Positions 9,021 to 17,541 of a stretch of DNA of 64,000 bases are shown one piece after another. The DNA comes from Cryobacterium suzukii (GTDB lineage: Bacteria > Actinomycetota > Actinomycetes > Actinomycetales > Microbacteriaceae), in assembly GCF_004403185.1 (NCBI RefSeq), contig NZ_SOHJ01000014.1:248001-312000 (forward strand), read 5' to 3'. Numbering within the stretch: position 1 is the stretch's first letter; each line of letters opens with the position of its first letter. The notes under the pieces are model-generated. The model did not search any database, was not told the DNA's origin, and saw nothing but the letters and a program-made list of their open reading frames with translations. Both the position numbers and the translations under genes were made by a program.

Positions 9021-9629
9021 CTACAGAACAAGACCGAGCATCGCTGCGGCGAGCAGTCCGGCGAGCACCGCAATGGTGACCCGATGGGTGCTCACGCGGA
9101 GAGCATCCGGGTCAACGACGGCACTGTCCAACGCTCCGGCGTCGCGCAGGGCTTCCCAGCGCTGGCGCAGCACGAAAGCCACCTGGCCGGACGCTGTACC
9201 CACGGAATCCCCCGGCCGCACGCTTTGACCGGCACCGTATGCGGAATCACCGAGATTTCGGACGTCGGAACGCTCAATCGCGATCGCCCCACGAATGCCG
9301 GGACTCGGTGCCGCCCACACTGGAATTCGCCGCTTGGCCGTGAACAGCGTCAAGGTGTAACGGGTGTCAATGCGCTCCACGTGCGGCCACGGCACGAAGT
9401 AGGTGCGGAACACGTTGACGACCGTGATGCCCGCTTCTTCGATCACAATATGTGGCTGCCAAAACAGGGCCCCGGCTGCTGCGGAGAAGAACAGCAGCAG
9501 TGGCACGGTGCGCACGAGATTCTCAATGTCGTCGGCCAGTACCAGGCCGACACACGCAGCCACGCAGAGCACGGCCACGACGCCGGCCAGAACCGGGCCA
9601 AATACAGGACGAAACGTGAAGATCGGCAT
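9021..9629 (-). CDS. PH-domain-like membrane protein, antisense within the ABC operon
   Basis: 202 residues. Two N-terminal hydrophobic segments ('GPVLAGVVAVLCVAACVGLV' and 'VPLLLFFSAAAGALF') precede a bacterial PH-like domain (about 58-110: 'IVIEEAGITVVNVFRTYFVP', 'ERIDTRYTLTLFTAKRRIPV'), and a further hydrophobic helix closes the chain. Such proteins are membrane-anchored with unknown ligands. The gene sits on the opposite strand between the permease and ATPase genes of the importer. The ATG at 9629 is preceded 6 nt away by GAAAAT, compatible with a leaderless transcript. Function unknown. Confidence 0.8.
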   Translation of the reverse strand: MPIFTFRPVFGPVLAGVVAVLCVAACVGLVLADDIENLVRTVPLLLFFSAAAGALFWQPHIVIEEAGITVVNVFRTYFVPWPHVERIDTRYTLTLFTAKRRIPVWAAPSPGIRGAIAIERSDVRNLGDSAYGAGQSVRPGDSVGTASGQVAFVLRQRWEALRDAGALDSAVVDPDALRVSTHRVTIAVLAGLLAAAMLGLVL

Positions 9630-9635
9630 GGGTCC

Positions 9636-9641
9636 ATTTTC
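9636..9641 (-). promoter_or_regulatory. Leaderless-type -10 element of the PH-domain gene
   Basis: The minus-strand hexamer GAAAAT is separated by exactly 6 nt (GGACCC) from the ATG at 9629. There is no Shine-Dalgarno sequence. The spacing would put transcription start on the start codon. Confidence 0.45.
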
Positions 9642-9678
9642 ACAGACAACGCGTTCAACACAGACAGGACCTCAGCTG

Positions 9679-11385
9679 ATGAGTAACGAAGCAATCATTT
9701 CCCCCGGCGACGGCTCTTCTGCCCGGCCCGTGACGGAGGCCGTGCTCGAGGTGACCGACCTCGACGTGGATTTCTGGGTCGAGGGTGAGCTGTACCCGGC
9801 GGCCATCAAAATGAACTATCAGGTGCGCCGCGGTGAGGTGCTCGCCATCGTGGGGGAGTCAGGATCGGGCAAGAGTACGGGGACCATGGCGCTGCTCGGC
9901 CTGTTGCCGCAAAATGCCCGCACGACCGGCTCGATCAAGCTACTCGGAAAAGAAATCTGCGGTCTTCCCGAGTCGGAGATTCGCAAGGTGCGCGGCAATG
10001 ATGTGGCCACCATTTTTCAGGAGCCGATGACGGCCCTCAACCCGGTTTACACGGTCGGCTTTCAGATTGTGGAGGCCCTGCGCTCGCACTTCGACCTGTC
10101 GCCGCACGAGGCGAAAACGCGTGCGATTGAGTTACTGACGCTCGTTGAGATGCCCAACCCCACGTTGTCTTTCGACAAGTATCCGCATCAACTCTCCGGC
10201 GGACAGCGGCAACGCGCCATGATTGCCCAGTCAATTTCCTGCGACCCGGTATTGCTCGTCGCCGACGAGCCGACGACCGCGCTCGACGTGACCGTGCAGG
10301 CTGAAATTCTCGACTTGATGCGCAACCTGCACACCAGACTCGACAGCGCCATCATTCTCATTACGCACGACATGGGCGTCGTCGCCGACCTGGCGGATTG
10401 GGTCATGGTGATGAAGAACGGTCTCACGGTAGAGGCCGGGCCAATCGACGATATCTTCAACCGTCCCCAGCATCCGTACACCCAGCAATTGCTCGCCGCG
10501 GTGCCGCACCTGGGTCAAGGCATCGAAACGGTCGCCCGGGAGCAGGTTGCCCGCCCGGTGGGCGTCAAACCGGTGCTCGATTTTCAGAACGCTTCCATTG
10601 ACTATCCCAAGCGCGGGCGCATTCCAGCATTCAGGGCAGCCGAGGCCATCGACTTTCAAATCTTTCCCGGGGAGATCGTTGGACTGGTCGGCGAGTCCGG
10701 ATCGGGCAAGACCACCCTGGGTCGTGCCGCTGTTGGGCTGCTGCCGATCGCCGACGGCACGCTGATCTCCTGTGGGATCGACATTTCGCACGCGAAACTG
10801 CGTGACCTCCGGCCGTTGCGCCGCAAAGCCGGCATCGTTTTTCAGGATCCGGCGTCATCGCTCAACCCGAGAATGCCCATCGGAGAATCGATCGGGGAAC
10901 CCCTCTATCTGTCCGGTGAAGCGCGCGGCGCTGACCTCGACAAACGCGTACAGACACTCTTGGAACAGGTAGAACTACCCACCAGCTATCGCAACCGCTT
11001 TCCGCACGAATTATCCGGAGGGCAGAAACAGCGCGTCGGGATCGCACGCGCCCTCGCCCTGCACCCGGACCTGTTGATCGCGGACGAACCCACGAGTGCC
11101 CTGGACGTCTCGGTACAGGCCCGATTTCTGGACCTGCTGCACGAACTGCAGGAACGTCTCGGGTTCGCGTGCTTGTTCATCAGCCACGACCTGGCGGTCG
11201 TCGACGCACTGGCCCACCGTATCGCGGTGATGCACAAGGGCAAGCTCGTGGAGCAGGGCACGAGCGACGAAATTCTGCGTGCCCCGAAGGACCCGTACAC
11301 GCAACGACTGATCAGCGCGGTCCCGGTGCCGGATCCGGTGGAACAGCGACTCCGTCGCGAAGCCCGTCAGGCCGCCAAGGGGTAA
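9679..11385 (+). CDS. Fused double ATPase of second peptide-type ABC transporter
   Basis: 568 residues from the ATG at 9679. The frame is open for 92 codons further upstream, but that part lies antisense to the PH-domain gene and has no ABC similarity. Domain one: Walker A 'GESGSGKST', signature 'LSGGQRQRAMIAQS', 'LLVADEPTTALDV'. Domain two: 'GESGSGKTT', 'LSGGQKQRVGIARAL', 'LLIADEPTSALDV'. This is the DppD-DppF fusion arrangement also seen at 2412-4160. It should energise the permeases at 6398-9003 although 675 bp and one antisense gene separate them. Confidence 0.93.
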   Translation: MSNEAIISPGDGSSARPVTEAVLEVTDLDVDFWVEGELYPAAIKMNYQVRRGEVLAIVGESGSGKSTGTMALLGLLPQNARTTGSIKLLGKEICGLPESEIRKVRGNDVATIFQEPMTALNPVYTVGFQIVEALRSHFDLSPHEAKTRAIELLTLVEMPNPTLSFDKYPHQLSGGQRQRAMIAQSISCDPVLLVADEPTTALDVTVQAEILDLMRNLHTRLDSAIILITHDMGVVADLADWVMVMKNGLTVEAGPIDDIFNRPQHPYTQQLLAAVPHLGQGIETVAREQVARPVGVKPVLDFQNASIDYPKRGRIPAFRAAEAIDFQIFPGEIVGLVGESGSGKTTLGRAAVGLLPIADGTLISCGIDISHAKLRDLRPLRRKAGIVFQDPASSLNPRMPIGESIGEPLYLSGEARGADLDKRVQTLLEQVELPTSYRNRFPHELSGGQKQRVGIARALALHPDLLIADEPTSALDVSVQARFLDLLHELQERLGFACLFISHDLAVVDALAHRIAVMHKGKLVEQGTSDEILRAPKDPYTQRLISAVPVPDPVEQRLRREARQAAKG

Positions 11386-11434
11386 CAGCACCATGGCAGC
11401 CGCCACTCTCACCGATGCGCTGACGTGGATACGG

Positions 11435-11440
11435 TAGGAT
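11435..11440 (+). promoter_or_regulatory. Candidate -10 element of typA
   Basis: The hexamer TAGGAT lies 91 bp before the typA ATG, with no convincing -35 hexamer. A start about 7 nt later would fall on the palindrome at 11449-11465. Confidence 0.4.
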
Positions 11441-11448
11441 AGTACTTT

Positions 11449-11465
11449 GGGTCACATTATGACCC
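11449..11465. promoter_or_regulatory. Palindrome in typA leader
   Basis: A perfect inverted repeat GGGTCA-CATTA-TGACCC lies immediately downstream of the candidate -10, where a repressor would block initiation. No matching known regulator is recognised. Confidence 0.4.
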
Positions 11466-11530
11466 CTGGTATCCATTCTTCGTCGCGCGCGAGACTCTGC
11501 GGCACTCATTCTTCGTAAGGATCTATTTTT

Positions 11531-13441
11531 ATGGCGATTGCTACACGCAATAACCTCCGAAATGTTGCAATCGTTGCTCACGTTGACCACGGTAAGACGA
11601 CGCTGGTTGACGCGATGCTCAAGCAGACCGACTCCTTCGCGGACCACTCCCACGTTGAAGAGCGCGCGATGGACTCGAACGAACTCGAGCGCGAAAAGGG
11701 CATCACGATTCTTGCCAAGAACACGGCAGTTTCGTACAAAGGCATCCACGCTGCGGACGGTCCCATCACGATCAACGTGATCGACACCCCTGGCCACGCC
11801 GACTTCGGTGGCGAGGTCGAGCGCGGACTGTCCATGGTCGACGGCGTTGTGCTCCTCGTTGACGCGTCAGAGGGCCCGCTGCCGCAGACCCGTTTCGTGC
11901 TCCGCAAGGCGCTCGAAGCCAAGCTTCCCGTCATCCTGCTGGTCAACAAGACCGACCGTCCCGACGCGCGCATCGACGAGGTCGTGGCCGAGAGCCAGGA
12001 CCTGCTCATCGGCCTCGCGAGCGACATGGCCGACGACTTTCCCGACCTCGACCTCGACGCCGTGCTCGATGTACCCGTCGTCTACGCGTCGGGCCGTAAC
12101 GGCGCCGCCAGCTGGAACAAGCCTGAAGACGGCACGCTGCCCGACAACGACGACCTCGAGCCGCTGTTCGACGCCATCCTCAAGCACATCCCTGCACCGA
12201 CCTACGATGACACGCACCCGCTTCAGGCGCACGTCACCAACCTCGACGCCTCGCCGTTCCTCGGTCGCCTCGCGCTGCTGCGCATCTTCCAGGGCACCAT
12301 CAAGAAGGGTCAGACCGTGGCCTGGGTGCAGCAGGACGGCACCGTCAGCAACGTGAAGATCACCGAGCTGCTGATCACCAAGGCTCTGGACCGCTACCCG
12401 ACCGAGAGCGCCGGCCCCGGCGACATCGTGGCCGTGGCCGGTATCGAGAACATCACCATCGGTGAGACCCTCGCAGACCCCGACGACGTACGCCCCCTGC
12501 CGACCATCACGGTTGACGACCCGGCCATCTCGATGACCATCGGAACCAACACCTCGCCTCTTATGGGCAAGGTCAAGGGCCACAAGCTCACCGCCCGCAT
12601 GGTCAAGGACCGTCTCGACCGCGAACTCGTCGGTAACGTCTCGCTCAAGGTCGTCGACATCGGACGCCCGGACGCCTGGGAGGTGCAGGGCCGTGGAGAA
12701 CTGGCCCTCGCCATCCTGGTCGAGCAGATGCGTCGTGAGGGCTTCGAGCTCACCGTCGGCAAGCCGCAGGTAGTTGTGCGTCGCATTGATGGCAAGGTGC
12801 ACGAGCCGTTCGAGCACCTCACCATTGACGCACCAGAGGAATACCTCGGCGCCATCACTCAGCTGCTCGCCGCTCGCAAGGGTCGCATGGAGAACATGGC
12901 GAACCACGGCACCGGCTGGGTTCGCATGGAATTCATCGTTCCGTCGCGCGGCCTGATCGGCTTCCGCACGCAGTTCCTCACCGACACGCGCGGTACCGGA
13001 ATCGCCAACGCGATCCTGCACGGCTACGAGCCCTGGGCCGGCACGATCAACACCCGCACCAACGGTTCCATCGTGGCCGACCGCTCCGGTGCTGTCACGC
13101 CGTTCGCGATCATCAACCTGCAGGAGCGCATGTCGTTCTTCGTGCAGCCGACCAGCGAGGTCTACGAAGGCATGGTCATCGGCGAGAACTCGCGCGCCGA
13201 CGACATGGACGTGAACATCACCAAGGAAAAGAAACTGACCAACATGCGTCAGTCCAGTTCCGACACGTTCGAGTCGATGACTCCGCCCAAGCAGCTCTCG
13301 CTCGAGCAGTGCCTCGAATTCGCTCGCGAAGATGAGTGCGTCGAAGTCACCCCGGCCGCCGTGCGTATTCGCAAGGTCGAGCTGACGGCAGCCGCTCGTT
13401 CGCGTCAGGTTTCGCGCGTGAAGAAGATGGACGCGAACTAG
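11531..13441 (+). CDS. typA: Ribosome-associated translational GTPase TypA/BipA
   Basis: 636 residues, slightly above the usual length of about 610 for this family. The GTPase domain shows G1 'AHVDHGKTT' near residue 17, the switch region '[16 protein letters not shown]', G3 'DTPGH' and G4 'NKTD'. It is followed by EF-Tu-like domain II, EF-G-like domains ('[20 protein letters not shown]') and the BipA-specific C-terminal domain ('[20 protein letters not shown]'). TypA binds the 70S ribosome and supports growth under cold and other stress. An AAGGA ribosome-binding site lies about 10 nt before the ATG. The leader is about 85-90 nt and contains a palindrome. Confidence 0.97.
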   Translation: MAIATRNNLRNVAIVAHVDHGKTTLVDAMLKQTDSFADHSHVEERAMDSNELEREKGITILAKNTAVSYKGIHAADGPITINVIDTPGHADFGGEVERGLSMVDGVVLLVDASEGPLPQTRFVLRKALEAKLPVILLVNKTDRPDARIDEVVAESQDLLIGLASDMADDFPDLDLDAVLDVPVVYASGRNGAASWNKPEDGTLPDNDDLEPLFDAILKHIPAPTYDDTHPLQAHVTNLDASPFLGRLALLRIFQGTIKKGQTVAWVQQDGTVSNVKITELLITKALDRYPTESAGPGDIVAVAGIENITIGETLADPDDVRPLPTITVDDPAISMTIGTNTSPLMGKVKGHKLTARMVKDRLDRELVGNVSLKVVDIGRPDAWEVQGRGELALAILVEQMRREGFELTVGKPQVVVRRIDGKVHEPFEHLTIDAPEEYLGAITQLLAARKGRMENMANHGTGWVRMEFIVPSRGLIGFRTQFLTDTRGTGIANAILHGYEPWAGTINTRTNGSIVADRSGAVTPFAIINLQERMSFFVQPTSEVYEGMVIGENSRADDMDVNITKEKKLTNMRQSSSDTFESMTPPKQLSLEQCLEFAREDECVEVTPAAVRIRKVELTAAARSRQVSRVKKMDAN

Positions 13442-13462
13442 CCAGTTCCCCTCCACGAGAGC

Positions 13463-13504
13463 GCAAAAAGTGCTGCTTTGACTAGGTCGAAGCGGCACTT
13501 TTTG
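13463..13504 (+). terminator. Strong hairpin terminator after typA
   Basis: The 16-bp stem GCAAAAAGTGCTGCTT / AAGCGGCACTTTTTGC (one G-T pair) has both an A-run and a T-run in its arms. It lies 22 bp after the typA stop. Confidence 0.8.
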
Positions 13505-13547
13505 CACCCTCGCGGTGTCCACATTCGCACAACTCGAAAGGCTTCAC

Positions 13548-14012
13548 ATGACGACCAGCAGACCAACACGACGAGTTGTTCTCGCCCTCGTAGTGGCCGC
13601 AGCCGGACTTCCGCTCCTGGCGGGCTGCTCCGTGGGCGACTCCGTGCGCGACAGCGTGAATGGTGCCGTGAACGGTGCCGTGCAGGACGCTACGGGCGGT
13701 GACGTCAGCCTCGGAGGCCAACTTCCCGCAGACTGGCCGACCGAAATCCCCGTGCTCGATGGAGAGATTCTCTTCGCGACCGGCGGTGTCGGTGAGAGTG
13801 GGGTCGGTGGCTGGGTAGTCACCGTCAATGCCACGTCAACGACTCCCCTGGACGATGCACGGGCCGAGCTGCTGGCAGCCGGCTTCACCGAAGTGGTGGC
13901 CGGAGTCGACACGGAGGTGGTGACGATGGCGAACGAGAACTTTGGTGTCGTCGTGGCCGCCAATACCGACGGCGTGCTCTATACGGTCACTCCGGTGCCC
14001 GCGCTCGGTTAG
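13548..14012 (+). CDS. Small putative lipoprotein of unknown function
   Basis: 154 residues from the ATG at 13548, preferred because AAAGG precedes it at 6-7 nt and a signal peptide follows directly. The basic 'TTSRPTRR', a hydrophobic core and the lipobox 'LLAGC' predict a lipid-anchored extracytoplasmic protein. The mature part starts with a repeat-like 'SVRDSVNGAVNGAVQDA', then a small folded domain of about 100 residues with no family I recognise. Its end overlaps the end of the convergent efeB by 4 bp. Confidence 0.75.
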   Translation: MTTSRPTRRVVLALVVAAAGLPLLAGCSVGDSVRDSVNGAVNGAVQDATGGDVSLGGQLPADWPTEIPVLDGEILFATGGVGESGVGGWVVTVNATSTTPLDDARAELLAAGFTEVVAGVDTEVVTMANENFGVVVAANTDGVLYTVTPVPALG

Positions 14013-15328
14013 GCGAACAGGGGCGCCCCGACGTAGCCCCCATCAAGGGTGCCCGCCGGAACCGCGAACAGGGCGCTGCCGACGTGGCGAATGTATTCGT
14101 TGAGTGCGTCGTGCCTGGCGAGGTTCAGCTGCACAGAAGTGAATTGGGCCGGCGAGCGCTGGAAGCTGATGAAGAACAATCCGGCTTTCAGTCGCCCCAG
14201 CTCATCGTTGCCATCGACGAAGTTGTAGCCGCGGCGCAGTAATTTGGTGCCGTTGTTCTGGGCTGGATGCGCCAACCGCACGTGCGCAGCAGCGCCGATG
14301 AGCGGCTGGTCTGCCCGGCCGGCCAGCGCGAAGTCGGGCTCGCTGAATTCAGTGCCACCCGAAAGCGGTGCGCCAGCGCCCTTGGTGCGTCCGAACACGG
14401 CTTCCTGCTCGCTCAGAATCGAGCGGTCCCAGGTCTCGATGGTCATGCGGATGCGCCGCGCCACCAGGTAGGAGCCGCCGGCCAACCAGGCCGGTCCGTC
14501 GGACGCCGACACCCAGACCTGGTCGGTGACGACGTCGGGTTCTTCAGCCTTGATGTTGGCGGTGCCGTCCTTGAAACCGAACAGGTTGCGCGGGGTGGCC
14601 TGGCTCGTTGACGTCGATGAGGTGCGTCCGAAACCGAGCTGGGACCAGCGCAGGGCCGCCCGTCCGAACGCGATGCGCGACAGGTTGCGAATGGCGTGCA
14701 CGGCGACCTGGGGGTCGTTGGAACAGGCTTGGATGCACAGGTCGCCGTCGCTCTTGCCGACGTCGAGATCGTCGCCGGGAAAGTGCGGCAGCGGCGTCAG
14801 ATCGGCCGGTCGGCGGCGTGCGAGTCCGAAGCGATCGACGCCATCCGCTGTTTCAAACAGGGACGGACCGAAACCGAACGTGATGGTGAGGCCAGCTGTA
14901 GGCAAGCCTTGCGCCTCGCCGGAATCTTCGGGCGGCGCGTCGTAGGGGCCACTGATAGCGCCGTACTCTCCGATCTCCTGCCCGGCGGTCATCGCAGCGG
15001 ATGCGACCGTCCATTCCTGCAGCAGCTCGATCAGCTGGGCGCGCGTGGTGCCGGCGGAGACGTCGAAGGCGGCGAAGTGCAAACGATCCTGCGCTGGCGT
15101 TACGATGCCAGCCTGGTGCCGGCCGTAGAACGGGTAGACCGCCGAAGCGGATGCCGCCTCCGGCGTCGCCGACGCGGCCAGCGCCGCCCGGTCCCCGGCC
15201 ACCCCCAGCCCGATTCCGGCGACGCTCGCCCCAGCGAGGCCCAGCAGTCCGCGCCGGGACAGGCCGCGGGCCGTCGCGACCAGATCGGTGGACTCGGCCC
15301 GCTCACTGCCCGCCACGCTGTGCCTCAC
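14009..15328 (-). CDS. efeB: Dye-decolourising (Dyp-type) haem peroxidase EfeB
   Basis: 439 residues. A twin-arginine signal ('GLSRRGLLGLAGASVAGIG', residues about 23-41) predicts folded export by Tat. The Dyp family hallmark GxxDG appears as 'FGFKDGTANI', and the proximal-His region is 'HVRLAHPAQN'. In EfeUOB systems EfeB oxidises ferrous iron or acts on haem outside the membrane. The gene begins with GTG overlapping the efeO stop by 4 bp (GTGA), so it is translationally coupled as the last gene of efeU-efeO-efeB. Confidence 0.95.
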   Translation of the reverse strand: MRHSVAGSERAESTDLVATARGLSRRGLLGLAGASVAGIGLGVAGDRAALAASATPEAASASAVYPFYGRHQAGIVTPAQDRLHFAAFDVSAGTTRAQLIELLQEWTVASAAMTAGQEIGEYGAISGPYDAPPEDSGEAQGLPTAGLTITFGFGPSLFETADGVDRFGLARRRPADLTPLPHFPGDDLDVGKSDGDLCIQACSNDPQVAVHAIRNLSRIAFGRAALRWSQLGFGRTSSTSTSQATPRNLFGFKDGTANIKAEEPDVVTDQVWVSASDGPAWLAGGSYLVARRIRMTIETWDRSILSEQEAVFGRTKGAGAPLSGGTEFSEPDFALAGRADQPLIGAAAHVRLAHPAQNNGTKLLRRGYNFVDGNDELGRLKAGLFFISFQRSPAQFTSVQLNLARHDALNEYIRHVGSALFAVPAGTLDGGYVGAPLFA

Positions 15329-16494
15329 AGGACGAGCGCGGCGGTGAGCTGGTTCAAAGGCTCGCCGAGCGCGTTGACCTGATCGGCGAGGGCGCGAATC
15401 TCAGCCGGAGTGAGGGCGGAGTAGAGCGTGAATCCGTCGCCAACGCGCTGAACGTCGAGGAGCGCCTGCAGGGAGGCAAACTCGGTGTCGAGCGAAGCGG
15501 CCAGGTCAGCATCCGTCTGCAGCAGAATTGAGCGCACGCCGTCGTAGAGCACGCGGGCTCCGTCGACGTTCGCCTGAAAATCCCAGAGGTCGGTGTGCGA
15601 CCAGGTTTCTTCCTCGCCGGTGACCTTGCCGGTCGCGACCTCGTCGAGCAGGCCGATGGCACCGTTGGTCTGCTGCGACAGCGTGAAACTCACACCCTGC
15701 ACCTTCGTGTGCAGGGTCGCGGTGTCGGCGACGAGCTGCTGCGTGAGGGCTGCGCGCTTCTCGGTGCTGTACGCCTCGAAACCGGCTTCAGCCTCGGCTG
15801 GCCAGAGGTCCTTCTCGATCGCGTGCCAGCCGGTCCACTCCTGGCCCTGTTCGAGGTCGGCCTCGCGCAGGTCGAGCTTGGGGTCGAGGTCGCCGAACGA
15901 TTCGGCGATGGTCTCTACCCGCTCCCAGTGCACCCGAGTCGACGCGTACAGGCCGCGGGCCGTGTCGTCGTCCCCATTCCTATAGGCGGCGGCGAACGAG
16001 TCGGTGCCGGTGACGAGCTGGCCGATCTGGTCGCTGACGTACGAGGCGTAGTCGGAATTGGCGGTGTCGATCTGGGCCGCAAGGTCGACGTCGACGGCGG
16101 CGGCGGCATCCGTTTTAGTGGCGGTGAATTCGGCCTTGCCGACACCGTCACCGGTCATCCCCGGCTTGCAGGCTGTGAAGTAGCTGCCGGCGTCGAGCTG
16201 CACGACGAGGTCGCGGCTGAGTCCGGGGCCGATGTTCTCCGCCTCGCCGACGATGCGCAGGCCGTCGTCGGCGAGCAGGTAGAACTCGGTCACCTGATCG
16301 CCGGAATTGGTGACCGTGAAGCGGATACTGCCAGCCGGCGCCTCATTTGCTGATACGGCACAATCCGTCGCGCTGCTGTCGACGGTAAGGGCCGTGTGCG
16401 AGGCTGCCGGGTCGTTTGCGACGCAGCCGCCGAGCAGAGTGACGCCGAGAACACCGACGCCGAGCAGGCGGGCAGAACGCAAGACACGAGGCAT
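15325..16494 (-). CDS. efeO: Iron-uptake lipoprotein EfeO
   Basis: 389 residues. Lipobox 'LLGGC' at Cys23 (long hydrophobic signal). An N-terminal cupredoxin-like domain (about 35-140, including 'FYLLADDGLRIVGEAENIGP') is followed by the M75 (imelysin-like) domain with its conserved 'WTGWHAIEKDLWP' His/Glu motif, thought to bind iron. The ATG at 16494 has AAAGGA 6 nt upstream. EfeO is the extracytoplasmic iron-binding partner of EfeU and EfeB, here the middle gene of the operon. Confidence 0.95.
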   Translation of the reverse strand: MPRVLRSARLLGVGVLGVTLLGGCVANDPAASHTALTVDSSATDCAVSANEAPAGSIRFTVTNSGDQVTEFYLLADDGLRIVGEAENIGPGLSRDLVVQLDAGSYFTACKPGMTGDGVGKAEFTATKTDAAAAVDVDLAAQIDTANSDYASYVSDQIGQLVTGTDSFAAAYRNGDDDTARGLYASTRVHWERVETIAESFGDLDPKLDLREADLEQGQEWTGWHAIEKDLWPAEAEAGFEAYSTEKRAALTQQLVADTATLHTKVQGVSFTLSQQTNGAIGLLDEVATGKVTGEEETWSHTDLWDFQANVDGARVLYDGVRSILLQTDADLAASLDTEFASLQALLDVQRVGDGFTLYSALTPAEIRALADQVNALGEPLNQLTAALVL

Positions 16495-16522
16495 GAAGAT
16501 CCTTTGGCAGAGAAACGAGAAG

Positions 16523-17392
16523 TCAGTGCGCGGAAACCGGAACGGGCGCCGGAGTCCGGGGTGCGGCCGGAACCGGTCGGGTGCTCGCGCGGCCCTGGCG
16601 GCTTTTTCTGATGAAGAGGGTCAGGGTGGGCACGGCATAGGCCAGCCAGGCGAACATCTCCAGCCAGGTGGTGGCGGGGGAGAAGTTCAGGGTGCCCTTG
16701 AGTAGCGTGCCGTACCAACTGTCCGGCGGTATAACGGCACTCACATTGAAAGCGAGGGCGTTCAGGCCGGGCAATGTGCCAGCCTCTTGCAGGTCGTGCA
16801 CGCCGTAGGAGAGCACGCCAGCGGCAACGACGATGAGGACGGCGCCGGTATAGGTGAAGAACTTCGAGAGGTTGATCTTGAGCATGCCGGCATAAATCAG
16901 AACGCCGAGCCCGACCGCCGTTGCGATACCGAGGGCTGCGCCGAGCAGGGGCATGGTCGTGGCGCCGGTCGCCTGCACGGCCGCCCAGAGGAACAGGGCG
17001 GTCTCGATGCCTTCCCGGCCGACCGCGAGAAACGCGACGAGCACGAGTCCAAGACCGGCACCGACGAGATGCTTGTCAATATTGCCCTGAAGGTGCCCCT
17101 TGAGGTCGCGCGCGGTGCGCAGCATCCAGAACACCATCCAGGTCACCAGGCCGGTCGCCACGATCGAGAGCACCCCGCCGATGGTCTCCTGCGCGGTGAA
17201 CGAGAGCCCATAGGTGCCGTAGGTGAGCAGCGCACCGATACCGAGGGCGAGCAGCACGGCCAGGCCGACACCGAGCCAGATGCGCGGCAGTACGTCGCGC
17301 CGGTTGATCTTCACGACGTAGGCAATGAGGATCGTCACGATCAGCGCGGCCTCAAGGCCTTCGCGCAGGCCGATCAGGTAGTTTGCGAGCAC
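16523..17392 (-). CDS. efeU: Iron permease EfeU (FTR1 family)
   Basis: 289 residues with about seven membrane helices. Both FTR1 iron-binding REXXE motifs are present: 'REGLE' at residues 9-13 and 'REGIE' in the fourth helix region. The start is GTG at 17392 with AAGGAA upstream. It is the first gene of the efeUOB operon and is preceded by a DtxR/IdeR-type iron box at 17421-17439, so it should be repressed when iron is plentiful. The C-terminus is a short Pro/Ala-rich cytoplasmic tail. Confidence 0.96.
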   Translation of the reverse strand: MLANYLIGLREGLEAALIVTILIAYVVKINRRDVLPRIWLGVGLAVLLALGIGALLTYGTYGLSFTAQETIGGVLSIVATGLVTWMVFWMLRTARDLKGHLQGNIDKHLVGAGLGLVLVAFLAVGREGIETALFLWAAVQATGATTMPLLGAALGIATAVGLGVLIYAGMLKINLSKFFTYTGAVLIVVAAGVLSYGVHDLQEAGTLPGLNALAFNVSAVIPPDSWYGTLLKGTLNFSPATTWLEMFAWLAYAVPTLTLFIRKSRQGRASTRPVPAAPRTPAPVPVSAH

Positions 17393-17420
17393 GGGGTTCC
17401 TTGAATGATTTGGGCGACTG

Positions 17421-17439
17421 TTTGGTAAGGCTAACCTTA
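17421..17439. promoter_or_regulatory. Iron box (DtxR/IdeR-type operator) of efeUOB
   Basis: TTTGGTAAGGCTAACCTTA matches 16 of 19 positions of the DtxR/IdeR consensus TTAGGTTAGGCTAACCTAA as I recall it, and includes the perfect inverted arms GGTAAGG and CCTTACC. It lies 29 bp upstream of the efeU start codon, where a bound repressor would block transcription. Confidence 0.85.
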
Positions 17440-17541
17440 CCGAAGTTGACTCTAGTCCGACCGGCGCGATCCTGTCTAGTTATGATTTGATTCGGGAACA
17501 GATATCACCCAGCACGACGAACAGCCCGCAGAGCAGAAACG

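Noticed and set aside
9403..9678. 92-codon N-terminal extension of the second double ATPase
   Set aside because: It is antisense to the PH-domain gene and has no ABC similarity; ATG 9679 matches family starts.
11867..13522. 551-codon minus-strand open frame
   Set aside because: It is antisense to typA and has no recognisable domain.
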